Shown here piece after piece: positions 48,801 through 62,550 of a stretch of 64,000 nucleotides of DNA (the first letter of the stretch is position 1; every line of letters starts with the position of its first letter). Source of the DNA: Pleurostoma richardsiae (Eukaryota > Ascomycota > Sordariomycetes > Calosphaeriales > Pleurostomataceae); contig JANBVO010000035.1 in assembly GCA_030052745.1 (NCBI GenBank), forward strand, positions 62,001 through 126,000, given 5' to 3'. Under the pieces are notes generated by a model. The model saw nothing but the letters and a program-made list of their open reading frames with translations. It ran no database searches and was not told the DNA's origin. Position numbers and translations under genes: made by a program.

Positions 48801-50537
48801 CGGGTGCCGAGTCTGCGCGTGCTGGAAGCGAGCTCCTCTCGCCAGGCGGTACGACGCAGACTCATTGGACCTGCGGCTCTGCGTCTGGTTTCTGGTTCTG
48901 ATCTCGGCTGGCTGCTACCCTTTCCCACATGAAAATAACCTACGACAACGATTTACGGTGCAGCACGTAGTATTAAACCTTTGATCTGGGCTGCAGGCGC
49001 GCTTGTCAGACCGTGTCGTGCGTGTCATACGAGATCAAGGGCCCGTTCCTGGACGGAGCGCCCGGTACAGCCCCGGAAGGCCAAGCGTGATGTTTCCTTG
49101 CGGTTTCGTTCGGAGATCGTCCTGGTGCCTCACCTTTCCCCCTAGGCCCGGGCTAGCTGGCGAACCCATCCTAGCATGGAGATGAGACAAGCCACCTCCT
49201 CGGTATCTTTTCCCTTTCCCCCAGGGACCTGGCCCTCGGCCCACCTGGGCAGTGAGAATCGACGAGATGGGCAATCCAGTTCCACATTTCATTCCCATTT
49301 GGTCTCTGCAAGTGCTTCAAGCTTGATTTCCCATGTCGTATTGCCATTTTACTTGCTTCCCCCTTCAATATCGTCATCGCTGTCACTGCCTTGTCTCTCC
49401 AGCTGCAGGCTAGTGCTCTAGGTAGTCACTAGAGATGGAGAAAAGTGTCTGTGGGCGGCCCTGGCAGATGTGGACTGTTTGATCCTTGCACCCCTTCTTC
49501 CAAAAGTAGACGCGCTTCTGGGTCCGTCCCTGGTCCGTCGGCACCTCACACATCATCGAGGAACAGATGTAACCCTGTCAGCCTGCGAACACTGTGCCCA
49601 GAATCTTTTGCAGGCCCGCCTGGTCCCTCGCAGGCCAAGCAGATTCTCGCACACCACCCACTCCCCCATATCCACAGACGCAGGTCAGGCTTGTATCAGG
49701 GAACCGGCTTAGCTCCTACCGGCGTTCCGAACCTGACCGTGCTGAACGATTGGGCGCAGCCATGGATGATGCCTCTTCCCTTCCAGCAACTACTTCTCTT
49801 ATACCTCCAGGGTCCAGTCCGGCACCGCCCCTCCTCCTGTCCCTCCTTTGCTCCTCCTTTCGCGTCCTTCCACCAAGACAGTTGCCATACCAACTTTTTT
49901 TTACCACTGCAAGTCACTCCTTTTTACCGCCCAGTTATCATATAATATTTTTGCTATCGATCTCGGCTCTATAATATCAAGAGCTGGCTCTCTTTTCCCG
50001 GGGCGCCAGCTTTGTGCGGTTGAACTAACGAGTTGCACTTACACCCAACTCACCACACTCCTTTCCCACCGAATTTCGCAAACCGCTTCCTCCATCTCTT
50101 CTAATCTTTCTTCGACGCTTTAGTAAGGAAGCGCACTCACTGTCCTCAACGTGAGGTCTCGCGGTCATTATTGTTTCATCCAAAACACTGCGGCTTGATC
50201 GATCCAAGTCTACTCGACACACTCCCTTACCCCTGCTCTTCAACCATACAAACGATATCGAAGAGCGGCATTCGCGAGACCGGAGATTATCTTTACTCAA
50301 CCCCGGGCTTGGTCACTGCGTCCGTTATACTTCAAGTAAGTTACAAGATCGCCTGAGGATATACGATGATACACTCGTCGACACGTTGGCAATGTGGAGC
50401 CGCCACCCGCCCCGTCTCCAAGCCTGGATCGTTTCCATCCCTCATTCATGCTGACACTCCGTCGCCGCTTTCAGCTTCCGGTCCAAAATAGATTACCAGC
50501 CGGACACTCTCCGTCTCTGGTATAGAGGCCTCTTACC
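45827..50537. other. Long intergenic region upstream of the Rua1-type regulator
   Basis: About 4.7 kb without a firm gene. From about 48.2 kb to the start at 50538 the + strand is rich in C and T (for example 48380-48600, 49780-49960), as in the long promoters and leaders of fungal regulators. A 78-codon frame at 47593-47829 (+) begins MSGSHPLKMSDIATVSLHRA and looks faintly protein-like, but it has no partner exon with usable splice sites, so it is not called. Confidence 0.45.
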
Positions 50538-52688
50538 ATGGACTCCAACCAGGCACAGCTGTATGCCGTCCCGTTTCACTTGACCAGGAACAGTCCGGCT
50601 CACTGACACTCATTCAGACGACAGCAAATACAAACACATTCCTTCATCTTCAACCCCAACACCAATAAGTTCAGGCGGGACGTCCCACCAGCAGCGCGTC
50701 CAGCACCGATAGTCACCATGAGTGGGAGTGAAATGCCAGCGAAGACAGAGGCGATGGCGGCGCCACAGGGGGTATGGACGACGCCCACGTCGCAGGGGAT
50801 GCGCCAGCGGCCCGCAACTATCCATGAAGGCTTCTCCTATTGCATAGGCGAGGCGTACGACGGGTTGCCCTCGTGGGATTCGTCCACGTTGCCGATGCAG
50901 CAGACACCAAGCGACACCATGTCATCTCGGCCAATCTCCGTTCACCAGGAATTCTACCCTACGACGACAATGGAGAGCAGTAAGGCTCCCTATCGAGGCG
51001 ATGGCGCGCCTGGCTAACATCGTGGCAGACACCTGGATCCAGAAGCCGGGCGAGGACAACCTGGAGATGCATGGAATCGATTCAGAGATGAATATTGGCC
51101 AGGCTTACACTGCTGATGAAGCGATCCCCATTCTGGATCTGCGCTACTCTGGGCCTCCGATGGAAGGAGATCAGCTCAACTTCGACGGCGCTCTCAATCC
51201 TCGCAGAATGTCAGGTTCATCATTCACCATGTCGACCTCTGGCGGCTTGTCGGACATGCCCTCGTATGAAGACTTCTCGGCTGCTCTCTCCGACGCACCA
51301 TCACTCAGCTCGGAATATCCGCCACCGTCGAACCGCAACTCCTTGATGTCTTCAACCCAACTGTCGCCGGTCGCATCTCCTCGCATGACGCCCCAGAGCA
51401 GATCTGACCTCGTGCGCACGCAGAGTCGAGGACGAGCTTCACCTTCCCCACGGCCTGGCATGAGGGCCGCTCCCTACAATGTCGAAAGCGCTCGTAACAA
51501 ACGATGGTCGACTGGTTCCTATGGAAACATGCCAGCCAGGCGGCCGTCTCCCTTTGTATATCACCATCCTCCGGAGGCCTTCGGACCGCGAATGCCGTCA
51601 AGACACTCTTCGCCCATCATCCAGCAAAACCAGATGCCTCTGAACTTCGGTAACCTGCAGGCGACCCAGCAACAGCAATTCTTCTTGGGTCATGCTCCTG
51701 CTTTTCACCGCAACAGTATGCTCCTACCGTCCCAGTTGCCTTCTCAGGGCTTCGACGCACACATGCACCAGTTCGATGCACCACCACCACTACTGTCTCA
51801 TGGCCTCTTTCGTATGCTTCAGAGTAATGCCGATCCGCATTCCCTGCACGGACACTATACTGATCTCTCCGATCCCCCGGATCTGTATGCATCGCTTCAT
51901 GAGGAGCAAGTGCCTCCTCCGCCAGAGGACATGAACCCCGAGGATCCGGATTTGGTACCTCACGAGCAGGAACTGCGCTTCGACGGCGATCTTTACACGC
52001 CCAGATGGGTTCGTGGTCACGGTAACAAGCGAGAAGGATGGTGTGGCATTTGCAAGCCGGGACGATGGCTGGTGCTGAAGAATTCTGCGTTCTGGTACGA
52101 CAAGAGCTTCACGCACGGTATTAGCGCAGCAACTGGCAACCCGTTCCAAGAACCCCAGGAGACCAGACGGATGGATGGCAACCCCGATGTGTGGGAGGGT
52201 CTGTGCTGCAGCTGCAACGAGTGGATTGCACTTGTAAGCAGCAAAAAGAAGGGCACGACTTGGTTCCGCCATGCGTATAAGGTTGGTTAAAACGACAATT
52301 CTCTATTGATCAGAGCTGACAAGATTCGTAGTGCCATACCCATCCTAAGATCAAGGATGCCCCCAAGCGTCGACGCGAAAGCGGTCACGCTCGCTTGGCG
52401 GCATCAACGATGGCGAAGCCAAAGACGGAGCCGCAAGCGCCCCTGACACCGCAAATGACGCCTGCGATGTCCGCAGCCAACACTCCTACTCCGGCGCAGA
52501 TGCAGCCGCAGCCGCAGCAGCAGCCGACGCCAGTCGAGTATCAGCAGCAGCAGCAGCGACCGCAACAGTACCCGGTACCGCCGCCGCCCCCTCCACATCT
52601 GCAGATCCAGATCTCTCAACCACAGACGCAGCAGCCTCAGCCGCGGAGTGGTATCAACCCGCTAGACGGCCTTTCGAACATGATCTGA
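50538..52688 (+). CDS. Transcription regulator with Rua1 C-terminal domain
   Basis: Exons 50538..50560, 50618..50979, 51029..52281 and 52332..52688 give 664 residues. The 23-base first exon (MDSNQAQL) was chosen because its GTATGC donor and CATTCAG acceptor carry an ATG into the open frame LRQQIQTHSFIFNPNTNKFR. The first 440 residues are Ser/Pro/Gln/Met-rich and disordered. The conserved domain (about 443-550) reads RFDGDLYTPRWVRG, GWCGICKPGRWLVLKNSAFW, YDKSFTHGISAATG, GLCCSCNEWIALVSSKKKG, then FRHAYKCHTH, where the last intron falls between K and C. Paired Cys and a terminal CHTH suggest zinc binding. This matches the Rua1 C-terminal family; Ustilago Rua1 activates a glycolipid gene cluster and S. 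pombe Meu26 is a relative. A basic patch (KRRRES) and a Gln/Pro-rich tail (586-640) follow. The target genes are unknown. Confidence 0.9.
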
Positions 52689-55600
52689 GCTCTCAGCTCG
52701 CAGATCCTGCCTTCCCTTTCCCTTCGGAGCCTTCTCTTTGGCTTTGCGCCATGGAGAGTAAGGGGTATACATTTATCTAATTCGCAAAATTGGATGATCT
52801 GACGACGCTTTTCCTTTTATCCAAACTACCTTAAATCTGATGAACAAACACGGGAGACTGGGATACCTTATAGACTGGGCATCATCACTGGAAAGGGAAG
52901 AGGTTTTCGGGTCGTGGAGTTTGCTTCCCCGGGCTATATATGACACAGGGCAGAACCATTCCTGGGGTGCCGGCTCATCGTTCTAACGAGATACCTACTT
53001 CGATTCACCTCTCGGGCGGATTTCGCTTCAAGGCGGGTTTTAGGAGAGCAGCAGGCGAGGACAGGTGGCCCGCACCACGACTTTGAGCAGCTCGTCTCAG
53101 ACCTGGCATGGACCACTCTAGCCCGGACCGGTTGGCTTTTCGAGCGGCGTGATGATGATACCATTTCCTTTTCGATTCTCAGCTTCTCCCACCTTTCTCT
53201 CCACAGCTTCTCTTTTGCGGAAAAAAACTTCAGAAACGGCCTACAAATTCTACAACAATACCCGAGGGAGGAAGATACGAGAAGGAGAGATGGACGTGGA
53301 AAAGGGGCAGGGTTTCCCCCTGATGAAAGATCCCCAATTCACTGGGCGGTATTTGCCCGCTAACTTATCGGTCTATTTTTACCATCCTTTTGCTTCTTGT
53401 TCATCTCGTCTTGATTCTTTTCTTTGTCGATATGCCGAGCACAGAGACTATGCGTCCTTTCTCTTCGAGAAAAAAAAAGCTTAATCGTAGATAGTTTAAA
53501 TACCTGACAGCAGCCAGCTACCCCGAGCGGGCGGCGAGTCTGTCTTTCAGTTCTTTCTATCCATGGGAGAAAGGGGTGCGAGTGAGAGGAACTGTGATTG
53601 ATACCTCTACGGCTATGGTAGTTGCGGACGGAGAATGAAGAGCAACAAATGGAACGAATGAGATGCATTTTCCTTTCCTATACTTAGAAATACTTGACGT
53701 AGAAGTGAGAGCTACGCTGATGTGACTTGTCCACTAATCGTAACAAGTCGAGTAGTAGCCACCTTGGAGAAAGCCAGTCTCACGGGACATACAGATCCTG
53801 AGACCAGGGGCAGGGGAAACATCAAACATGCCGAGAGCGCCAAGCCGAGCTTAACCGATTTCCTGATATCCCAGCGAGAGACTTGGAAGAGGTGATCAGT
53901 TCCGATAGGGCAAAGGTGAATATAACCCTCATACTTGGCATGATGATAGCCTCAATGCACCGACAAACCGATCCCCGGTGATCTGGTCTTACCTGGCAAG
54001 TCTGGTTTGGTTAAGCGCGACTGGGATCGGCATCTTGGATAGTTTGGCGCCTCTCCAAACGCGGTGGCTCGGTACAATAGCGTATAGCTTGACTAACCTC
54101 AAGAGATATCCGAGAGCTTCTTTCTCTGACGGATCTTCCGGACGAGAGGCACGTCTCTAGGGCCCTGCTGCGGGGAATATTCGGCCATCAGAACCGGCGC
54201 CGCGGCCGGGTAGATGTTGTTTCCCGAGAAGGTACGTGGCGGATGGGGCGACGTATGGCCTGGGAGGAGGGGATGGAAGAAGGGACAAACCGCTGCAGAG
54301 CAAAGCCTCCAGCGAGTGTGTGTGCCTAGCAGTTTATTTTCGGCTTTGCAGAACAATAAAACGTCCGGCCCATCGCTAGTTGGGACGGTCCATGGCGGCT
54401 CGCAGGACACTCCCTGCTCCAGGGCTCAGGACAACGACGACACAGCCGGCGACTCCGCCGGCGTTGTGGATAAGTCCAAGAATCGATAGGAGATGCGTGC
54501 CGTTAAGTGCTTGCAGCTTACCCCCAGGTCTCGTATCGCGGGGGGCATATCGCCGGAAGCCGGATACAGCAGCCGTTCTGCGCTTGTAATCTCCCAGATT
54601 CATGCGCCGGCCTTATACCATGACGTGCTTTCGGCGTATGGGGCTGGTCAGGCGCAGCTCAGCCCCATAAACTCCCATTTCGGGGCAGGATGACTGACGA
54701 CTGACGACCGACGATGTGCGGTGCCCACTCCCGCCCTACGAGGAGCAGGGACATGGGGTCTGGTGGATGGGGTCGATGGAGTCGACAGAGGCACAGGTTC
54801 AGCTGAGGTGGTTGCTCGATAGTCGCGGCCTTTTCGGGCGAGTGATGGGGGGATTGCGCGATATCTGACGCGAGCGGACGAAGGATCCCTGAAAGGCCGA
54901 GAGGGGGTGCCACCACCAGGCCGTCGGATTGAGGAGCACAAGACAGCAGGCCGGCTAAGCGGCGGTGGCAGAGTTGGTGATGGCGGACGAATAGGAGGGA
55001 GAGGGGGAGAGACTTGAAGAAAGAGAGATGGAGGAGGAGGAGATTCAAAGCCTCTCACGGACGGAAGGGGCGAGCTACAAGTGCGGATGAGGGGCTCCTT
55101 CTCTGTACGGGTTGCTGAAAACAAACCTACCACCTACCAAGGTACCTTCCCGACCTACCATAGTAGCAATAGGAGAAGGAAGGGACGAGACTTGGGATGC
55201 AGCAGCCAATCAAAGCAGTAAACCCACGTGCCGCCGAGGTACTGTACCTGCGTAGACTTGGGATGAAGGGCGTGGGACGTAGGGCTGCTTCTCCTCCAGT
55301 CGTCGACACCACAGTTGCGAACAATGGAACAATGGGACAAACGGCTGCCGCCTCCTCCCGTCGACTCGACTGCCTCCTTTCCTTTGTCATGTCTCGTTCT
55401 CCTCCTGGACCAGCGCTCGACGCTGGAAGCCTGGAACACACGTCTGGGGCCCCCGCTATGGCACTGGCGGTGTGCCCCGCTCGGATACGGAGCCACTCCG
55501 CCGCAGATTGTCCGGTCACCTCCGGGCTTCGGGTCTGACGTCTCCCCTTCTTCTTCCCTAGAAATATCCTGGAAGAAGAGGAAGAGGACATCGGAAATTG

Positions 55601-58600
55601 AGCTCTTCTGGGTTACTCCACGGCCGTTCCTGGCGTCGCTAGTGGGTGCAGCGAATCGATCTCGTCCGTATGGGGCCTGTGAGAGGAGCCTCCCTGGCAC
55701 CGGACGCTGCTGACATGCAGATCCAACGTCACTGCCCACCAATCGCTCCCCGCGCTCGCCTGCAAGCACTTAGACTTTCAGGCGGCCTTTTGGCCCTACG
55801 GTGGAGATCTTGCGAGGCGAGTGCGGCGGTCGGGAGGCACTAACTCTGCGTTATTGTGCCGCCGTCCTCAGAAGGATGTCTTGTGCTTCGGGGACAAGGG
55901 CGCATCTCCTTGGTTCGCAGAAAGGGTTCACCTGCGGTCCCAGCGCTTCGACCATCATGCAGAGCGCATTGCTTTGATGCAGGAACACAGGAGCTCCTAC
56001 AGGCCAGTCAGCTCAGACGGACAGCCTTCTTTCGGTCACGAAGAAGACGCCGATCCTGCACGGTAGATTACCGCTATTAACCACCCAGCCCACGAGCCGT
56101 CGAGATGCAGCGGAGGCGTCTTGCGTTGGCCCACTCGGGCATCTTCTGTTCGCTGGTAGTGCTTCAGTGGAAATAGGGACCAGTATAGGGCCATGCATGC
56201 CCCTTATTTCCCGAGATGGGAGCTGGATGAACAGCCGATTGTTGCGGGAGCCGAGAAATATGGAAAGACCAGACGGACATGTCGGTGGCCGAGACAGCAC
56301 CACACCCTGTGGACATCTCGATGCCTCCATTGGCCTTGCACAAGATGCGTCAATATTGCCATCCGACAAAGTTCCAACCTTTGTAGCCGTGTGAGGATTG
56401 CGTGGAATTCTTTCTCCTGCAGATCCATGGCTTGAGCCGTTGGGGTCCGGGAGAACCCACGGAATCCAAAAAAAGAAAGCTGTTCGACACGGGTCGGCTG
56501 CACCTGTCTCTGACAGTCACCGTCTCGCCTGCTTTGATCTACTGAACCACCCACTCGCCTTCCCCAGGTGCTTTATATGCCTGGGGTTCAAGATCTCAAG
56601 GCGCCACTCTATCTCGTTTATTCGAGAAGTTTATTACAACGTAGACGCTTTGGGGGAACACGGTGGCTTATCTTGTTGGGTCCTCCGAAGAGCTCCTAGC
56701 AAGGCAGCAGCCCCCGCACTAGACGGCAATTCCTCCTCGGCGACGATGGAATCTTGGCATGGTAGCTCAGAAGGACGAACTGCCTAGCTTGTCGAGTGAG
56801 CAGCGCCGACTTCAGCCTGTCATCCCCGGTCCAGTCCGGGATCTTATATTCTTTTGAGTCATACCTGCACGAGCTCAGCTCCAGTAATCGACCAGGACCA
56901 GTATCCATGTTGGCTTTACATCTCTAACGGACTGATGGACGCCTCTCCATCTCTGCCGATGCTCTCCGTGTTAATCAGTTGAAGGCAGCTCGACGTGTGA
57001 CGTGAATCGAGCTATCCAAGATAGCAACACGTAGTATCTCAGCATTAGCGGTTCCGCAAGGGGCCAAAACGGACTGGCTACACCGTGCCTTGGTCACAGT
57101 TGCTGTTCCCGGATTCAATTTGCATTGCAGTGCAACTGGAAAGCCTCATCATCCTGCCGGCTCGGCTCCGTTCCTCGACAGAGCTTGGTTCCCGGAGTCG
57201 CCCGTCCTTTTTGTCTGATCGCGAATACCAACCTGACTCGAATGAAGGTCAAGGCCACTCTGCAGTCCGGCCTAGCGAAGCCTGGCGAGAGTTTTGCATG
57301 CCACTTTGAAAAGCCTGGGTCGTTCTCTCTGGCAACGTGTGGAGAAGAGCAGATCTAGTCTCTGCTAACCAGTGGAGTTGAATGAAGCATTCTTCGTCGT
57401 CCCGGCGCCGAACTCCCACTGTGAAGCCAGGGAGTGCGAGGTCGAATTCCTGAGGGCCTAAGAGCCTCCCTGCCTGACATTCTCGATCGGCCCATTGCTG
57501 CGAGGCAATAGAGCTTGAACCCTGGGAAATACCATAATCGCACTTAGTTACCTATCTTAGCCGCCCTCGGGAACCTTGCACGGCAGGCAGATCGCGTGCC
57601 TTGCAGCAAGCAGCAAGAGGTGAGTTTCGTACCTCTCACCCTGTCCACGAAAGTGTCTTTCTTTTCCCGGCAACGCCCTCAACCTGCCTTGCCTCACATG
57701 TTTCCTCCTGACGCTGCATATCCGATCCCTTGCAACCCCCGTTACACAACTCCTTTGGCATATCCGACCTGTTCCTGTGCCACACCTATTCAGTCGGCTT
57801 CTAGAGCCTCACCTCGTGCCCACTCTGGTCTCCCATTCGTTGCGTCAGAATAGGCCTGATCCTGAGAGCCGGCGCTTCGGTCCAGGGAAGCAAGTCTGGT
57901 TGCCAGGCACAGACCTCTCTTGCAACAGTGCCGTCCGTCCCCCACCGCTGCACTGCACGCCCAAAAATTTGGCAGTTTCCCAGAAATTCATCATTCTGCA
58001 ATCCCGTCCCTCCATACCAACCAACCCTACCTTTCACCTGCCTGCTTGAGCTCGCCCCTCGCTCTCGCCTTCAACCCCCCCCTTTCACGCCCCAGGATTG
58101 GCTATATCTGCCCTCGCTCCCTGTTGCAGCGGCACCTATAGTCAACCGTCCTGTCTGTGTTTCTGACTGACGGATCCAATATCCTGTTTACGACGGTTTT
58201 CCTTGCCTTCAAGCCCCCTCCGCGGTTCCTTTTGTCTCGGGTACTATTTTCCTTCCCTTTGGTTGTCTCTCCCTTGCCTGGCTCCCAAATGTCTGGAATG
58301 TCTAGCCTTTCCCGCTAACTAACCTGCGTTTGCTCGCTGCTACACAGCACTTGCTAGATCTGCCTAATGCTACTTCTTCCTCCTGCTGCTACGACCTATT
58401 GAACGAACGAATTTCGAGTAATGAGCAATGATACACGAGCCTAAGTCCTCTTCTGTCTGAAACGCCCACGAGAAAGAAAAAAAAGAAATTATAGACCGCA
58501 ATTCCTGCCTGTCGACCCGTCTTTGCAGCTTTTCCCCGGTATATCGGCTGCCATATCGCTGCTGTTGTTGCCCGTCTCGTGCACGCAACTTTACCTGGAT

Positions 58601-58682
58601 ACTCAGCCCTTGGAAAGAAAAGTCTGTTGTTCGGCATTGTCATGGTCCGGCTCGTGATCTATAGTACAGAATCAAATCTGCT
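52689..58682. other. Long intergenic region upstream of the PHD-finger gene
   Basis: About 6 kb, the largest gap in the window, without a credible gene. The last kilobase before 58683 is pyrimidine-rich on the + strand (for example 57600-58350) and fits a long promoter and leader. GA-rich runs occur near 55000-55045. Open frames of up to 200 codons around 55.1-55.8 kb on both strands have no motif and look like chance frames in GC-rich DNA. Confidence 0.45.
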
Positions 58683-61299
58683 ATGAGCGGGGATCAAGAG
58701 GCTCCCAGGTAAGTCCCAATTGTCTTGTCACAGGTCTTGTGCCTCTTGGTGCTCCATCCAGACAGCCCCTCGATCAAGCTTGTCGGTGCCTCTGCTAACA
58801 TCCCTCTCCCTACCAAGCTTTGGCGAACCGAACGCTCAGCCGCCCACGCCGAAGCAGACTCCGACCTCTGCCGTTTTCCCGAGTCCCGTATTCGAAACGC
58901 CGAGGAACAACCAAAGTCGCTGCGACGAGTCCAGCGGCTGGACTCCTCGATTTGCCGAGGAATATTCTGTCTTCAACTCCACGCCAGGCAACCTGAGAGG
59001 CTCGCAGGGTCCTTTCGCCGACTTCGTCCCCTCGACACCGTATCAGCAGTCGACGGGGCATAAGCGGCAGCTATCAGCAGGAGGAATTGCAGCTGAGATC
59101 GCAACTCATGTGAATCACTTCTCGCCCAATCCAAACGATCCACTACCTCCCGTGGATCCCTCGAGACGGCTCGCATCTACGCCTGGCGAGCTCGGTCTAA
59201 TCCGCGAGGAAACAGAAGAGGACGGTGAGCCACACCCAAGGGAGAGGTCGGCCAAGAAGCCCCGCCGAAGCACTGCGGTTAGAGAAATCCACGGACAGAC
59301 GGCGACTCCCCCTCCTTCGTCTAAGAAGGGGCGGAAGCTTGCGCCTAAGCTCGACAACAGCAACATGCAACATGATCAAGGCTTTGGCCACCACGACTTC
59401 ACGGGGACCCCGCAGCAGCCCAACCTGGGCGTCTTCGTGACAACGCCAAGCGATGTCTTCGGCTACCCCATGTCAGCCCCGGCCACAGCGCCGGCTTACA
59501 CCAATGCTCGCACGTTTTGGGACCCGGAGGTTGACGCCAACATGATGGGAATAGATATGGATTTCTCCGCTGTCGGGAACGACGTCTTCCAGACTCCCAC
59601 CCCCGCCCACCGGGCCATGGGTTCGCACGACTGGGGAAGGGCAAACAGCATGTTCCATGAGACTGGCAATATGCCGGAACAGAACCAGGAGCACCAGCAA
59701 CCGGCCAAGAGGGGGTCTCAAACCGCTCCGAAGACCGCAATGGCCCCGGTCGACACCTCGACTGGTGATCAGCAGATGTATGCCAACACCTACCCTACCC
59801 CTATCGACGATCCCTTTGGAATTGTGGGCCCTGGGGAGGGAGTGGACCCTGGTCTCTTGTTCAGCCGGCCCGGTACGGCCAACATGGACACGGCGCCGTT
59901 GAGTGTCTCTCAGCCACCTAGCTCTTCGGCACCCGCCGCTCCACTAGCCGCGGGGACGGCAGCCCAACAGGTACCATTCAAGGCGCCGCCTAGGGGACAG
60001 CTCCGCCGCTCCGCCAGTGTAAGGGAGGTCGGGTCCAGCAAGCAGTTGGACCGGGCGTCCATGATATCCCCTGTAAAACCGTCTTTGCGGCCCGGCCTAT
60101 CGCGAAGCTTCAGCGAAAACCGTGGCAAACGACCCCTTGCGCGATCTTCTCTCCCTGCTTTGGCTCCTGCTCCCAAGCCTGTCGTCCATCAGGCTGGCAA
60201 TCCCGGCATTGGCACCAGTCGGCCAGGGTCACAAGGGTCTCGCGTCAATGGAAGGACATCGCCGCTAAAGAACCACCAAAGGCTCTCCAGCTTGTCGTCA
60301 ATACCCGAAGCCGCCACCCCCAGGAACCGGACCTCTGTGAAGTTCACTATTGATGAGAACGGCAGAGCGCGTGCGGAGACCACCGTTACCGTAGACGATG
60401 AGCCACGGCCGCCACCTTCGAGTGCTCGACGGAGACAATCAGCACGGCCGCTCCATAAGACGCAGTGGGACTCGGATGACGAGGATGCGTCTTCCACAGA
60501 CGACGAGCCGATTATCATCCCAAGCAGGAATAGCTCTTTCGCCTTCCCGGATTCACGCTTCCAGTCATCGATGCAGACCTCTTTCCAGGCACCACAGAGA
60601 AGCTTCAGTGAGCGTGGAGCAGACATGTATGCTGGACTGCAGGACGAGTCGTTGATGAACGACCCGGAGAGCGAGGCAGAGACGGTCATGAATGATATAC
60701 CGCAAGGGGCGGGGGACGCGGCGAGCGAACTGCGAAAGGTAATGCAGAACCGACAAAGGGGAGGCAAGCCGAACATGAAGCCTAGAAGCGGTGCGAGCAC
60801 CGGACGGAGACAGCGGTTCGTTTCTGCGCCCGGGTCAGTTAGTGGGTCATCGTACCGTGGCAACTCGGCGATATCACCCACGGCGAGCCTGCCGACGCCC
60901 TCGACCGACACAAGGGGGCAGGGGTTGCGGTGCGTATGTAACCGAGCTGAACAGGACCGGGACGGGGACGGCTTCATGGTGCAGTGGTAAGCTTCTCCAT
61001 CGATCTCTTGCACTTGACCGTATTGTCCAGCATACGCACGATCCAGCATAGCACAAGGACAGACATCTCAGATCAGTTGACTAATCCGTGTCTCCAGCGA
61101 GTCGTGCGAGTTCTGGCTCCACGGTAAATGCATCAACATCACCAAGCGGTCGATGCCGACCGTCTACATATGTGCCTTCTGCGCAAATACACCGAACATG
61201 CGCGGGGGCCGGATGCGAGACACTGGTCGAGCTACTATGGCACCTCCCTCGTCTGCAGCGTCGCCGCTCGCCCACAAGTCGTTCCGATCCTTCCGTTGA
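58683..61299 (+). CDS. PHD-finger protein, probable chromatin reader
   Basis: Exons 58683..58708, 58818..60986 and 61098..61299 give 798 residues. The first exon, MSGDQEAP plus a split Ser codon, joins through GTAAGT and CCAAG (branch CTAAC) to SFGEPNAQPPTPKQTPTS. Residues 10-710 are low-complexity and Ser/Pro-rich with short motifs such as VFPSPVFETPRNN, FVTTPSDVFGYP and SVKFTIDENGRARAETT. The PHD finger (about 713-758) is split by the 111-base last intron. The first cysteines (RCVCN...) lie in exon 2, and exon 3 supplies CESCEFWLHGKC and CAFC, completing the Cys4-His-Cys3 pattern. PHD fingers of this kind often bind methylated histone H3 tails; an aromatic Trp is present in EFWLHGKC. The basic tail (LAHKSFRSFR) may be conserved. 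The complex it belongs to is not clear from sequence. Confidence 0.9.
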
Positions 61300-62550
61300 G
61301 GACGGCACCGTGTCAGCATCATTTACCGATCCTTTTCCTTGACGCCGAGACAAATTTTCGGTATCTGATAGTGTCGGTGCTTCCTGCTCACCCAGCCAGT
61401 CAGCGGATATAGCCTGCTATCAGGATCCATCACTCCCACTTGCCCTATGCTTCTAGAGAAAAGAGACGGAAAAGGCTCCGAAATACGGGTCAGTGGATGT
61501 GGCAGCGAGCGTGCTGGGTTATTCCACAGGCAGAGCGAGCAAGCCAAGGAGCAATGAGGGGGTGCGCTGCCATCTTTCTCCAGATCGGGACAGCCGTTGT
61601 ACATATGATACCCTTGTATGCCAAGCCAGGTAATGAGAAACAACGAAGATGGAGAAAGGAGGAAAACGAGACAATATACACAAAGAGACACGCCTACTGT
61701 GAACTTGGGTCGCCCCCCGCCCGCCTTTTGATGCACTGGTACCTTAGGGCACTGTTCTGCGAGGCGCCAACGCATGGCTGATGTGGTTCGCCTCCAGAGG
61801 TTGGGATCCAATGGTCTTGACCCATCTGGCGCAGTACGCGTGGGCATCGACCTACCTCCGGCCACTCGTGCAGCAGATGAATGACATGCTGCAGCTTTCC
61901 TTCCCCGTTGTGACTCACGACGGTCTCCTGGAAAGAAGGACATGCTCACTGCCATAGTGATAGTCGTACTACAATCCTGAAGGCTTGGGTGTCACGCGTT
62001 CGTGCACATATGCAGATGAATCCTGGCCGCGTAGACATGCAGCTGCGGTCCCTCTGCCACACAAAGAGGCATAACGTCATGATCGCGTACCGAATTAGAG
62101 CTCCGAGTACGCCCTCGCCGGCTTTCAATCGCCGGCGTTCGGCCACGGCAATGTGCAGAGCTCTTTAACCTTGGCTATTTAAGCGGAGGATCTCTCATAG
62201 AGGTCTCAATTGCTGTTATCTGATGCGTTACATTGCGTTGAAGCCGGAGACGCCTCGGTGGATTGATGGTCTGGCCCGTCCGTCATGTCCTGGGCTGCCG
62301 ACTTCGGATGGTGGGGTTGGGAGGGACCTGCTTCCCGAGCTTAAAGGGCAGAAGGGTTTGCCCCGCATTCGCAGCACAACCGACCGACCAGAGAGCTTCG
62401 ATTCATTCACGCCGGCGCAGATATCCCCAGATCTCTCTGCAAAACCCTTTTTTGTTTCTCTCAGAATTCTGCCCTCCGTTCTTCCTCTTTCCTCCTCATT
62501 GTTCTTTTTCTTCACGACCCTCCTTCAGCACCTGAAGAGACACGCAAGAT
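61300..62550. other. Intergenic before the LEU2-like gene
   Basis: About 1.25 kb with the 3' end of the PHD-finger gene and the promoter of the LEU2-like gene. A TATTTAAG sequence lies at about 62177-62184, and the last 150 bases are CT-rich. No gene is seen. Confidence 0.5.

Noticed and set aside
60189-61049. 286-codon open frame on the minus strand
   Set aside because: Antisense to the PHD-finger gene and without recognisable features.
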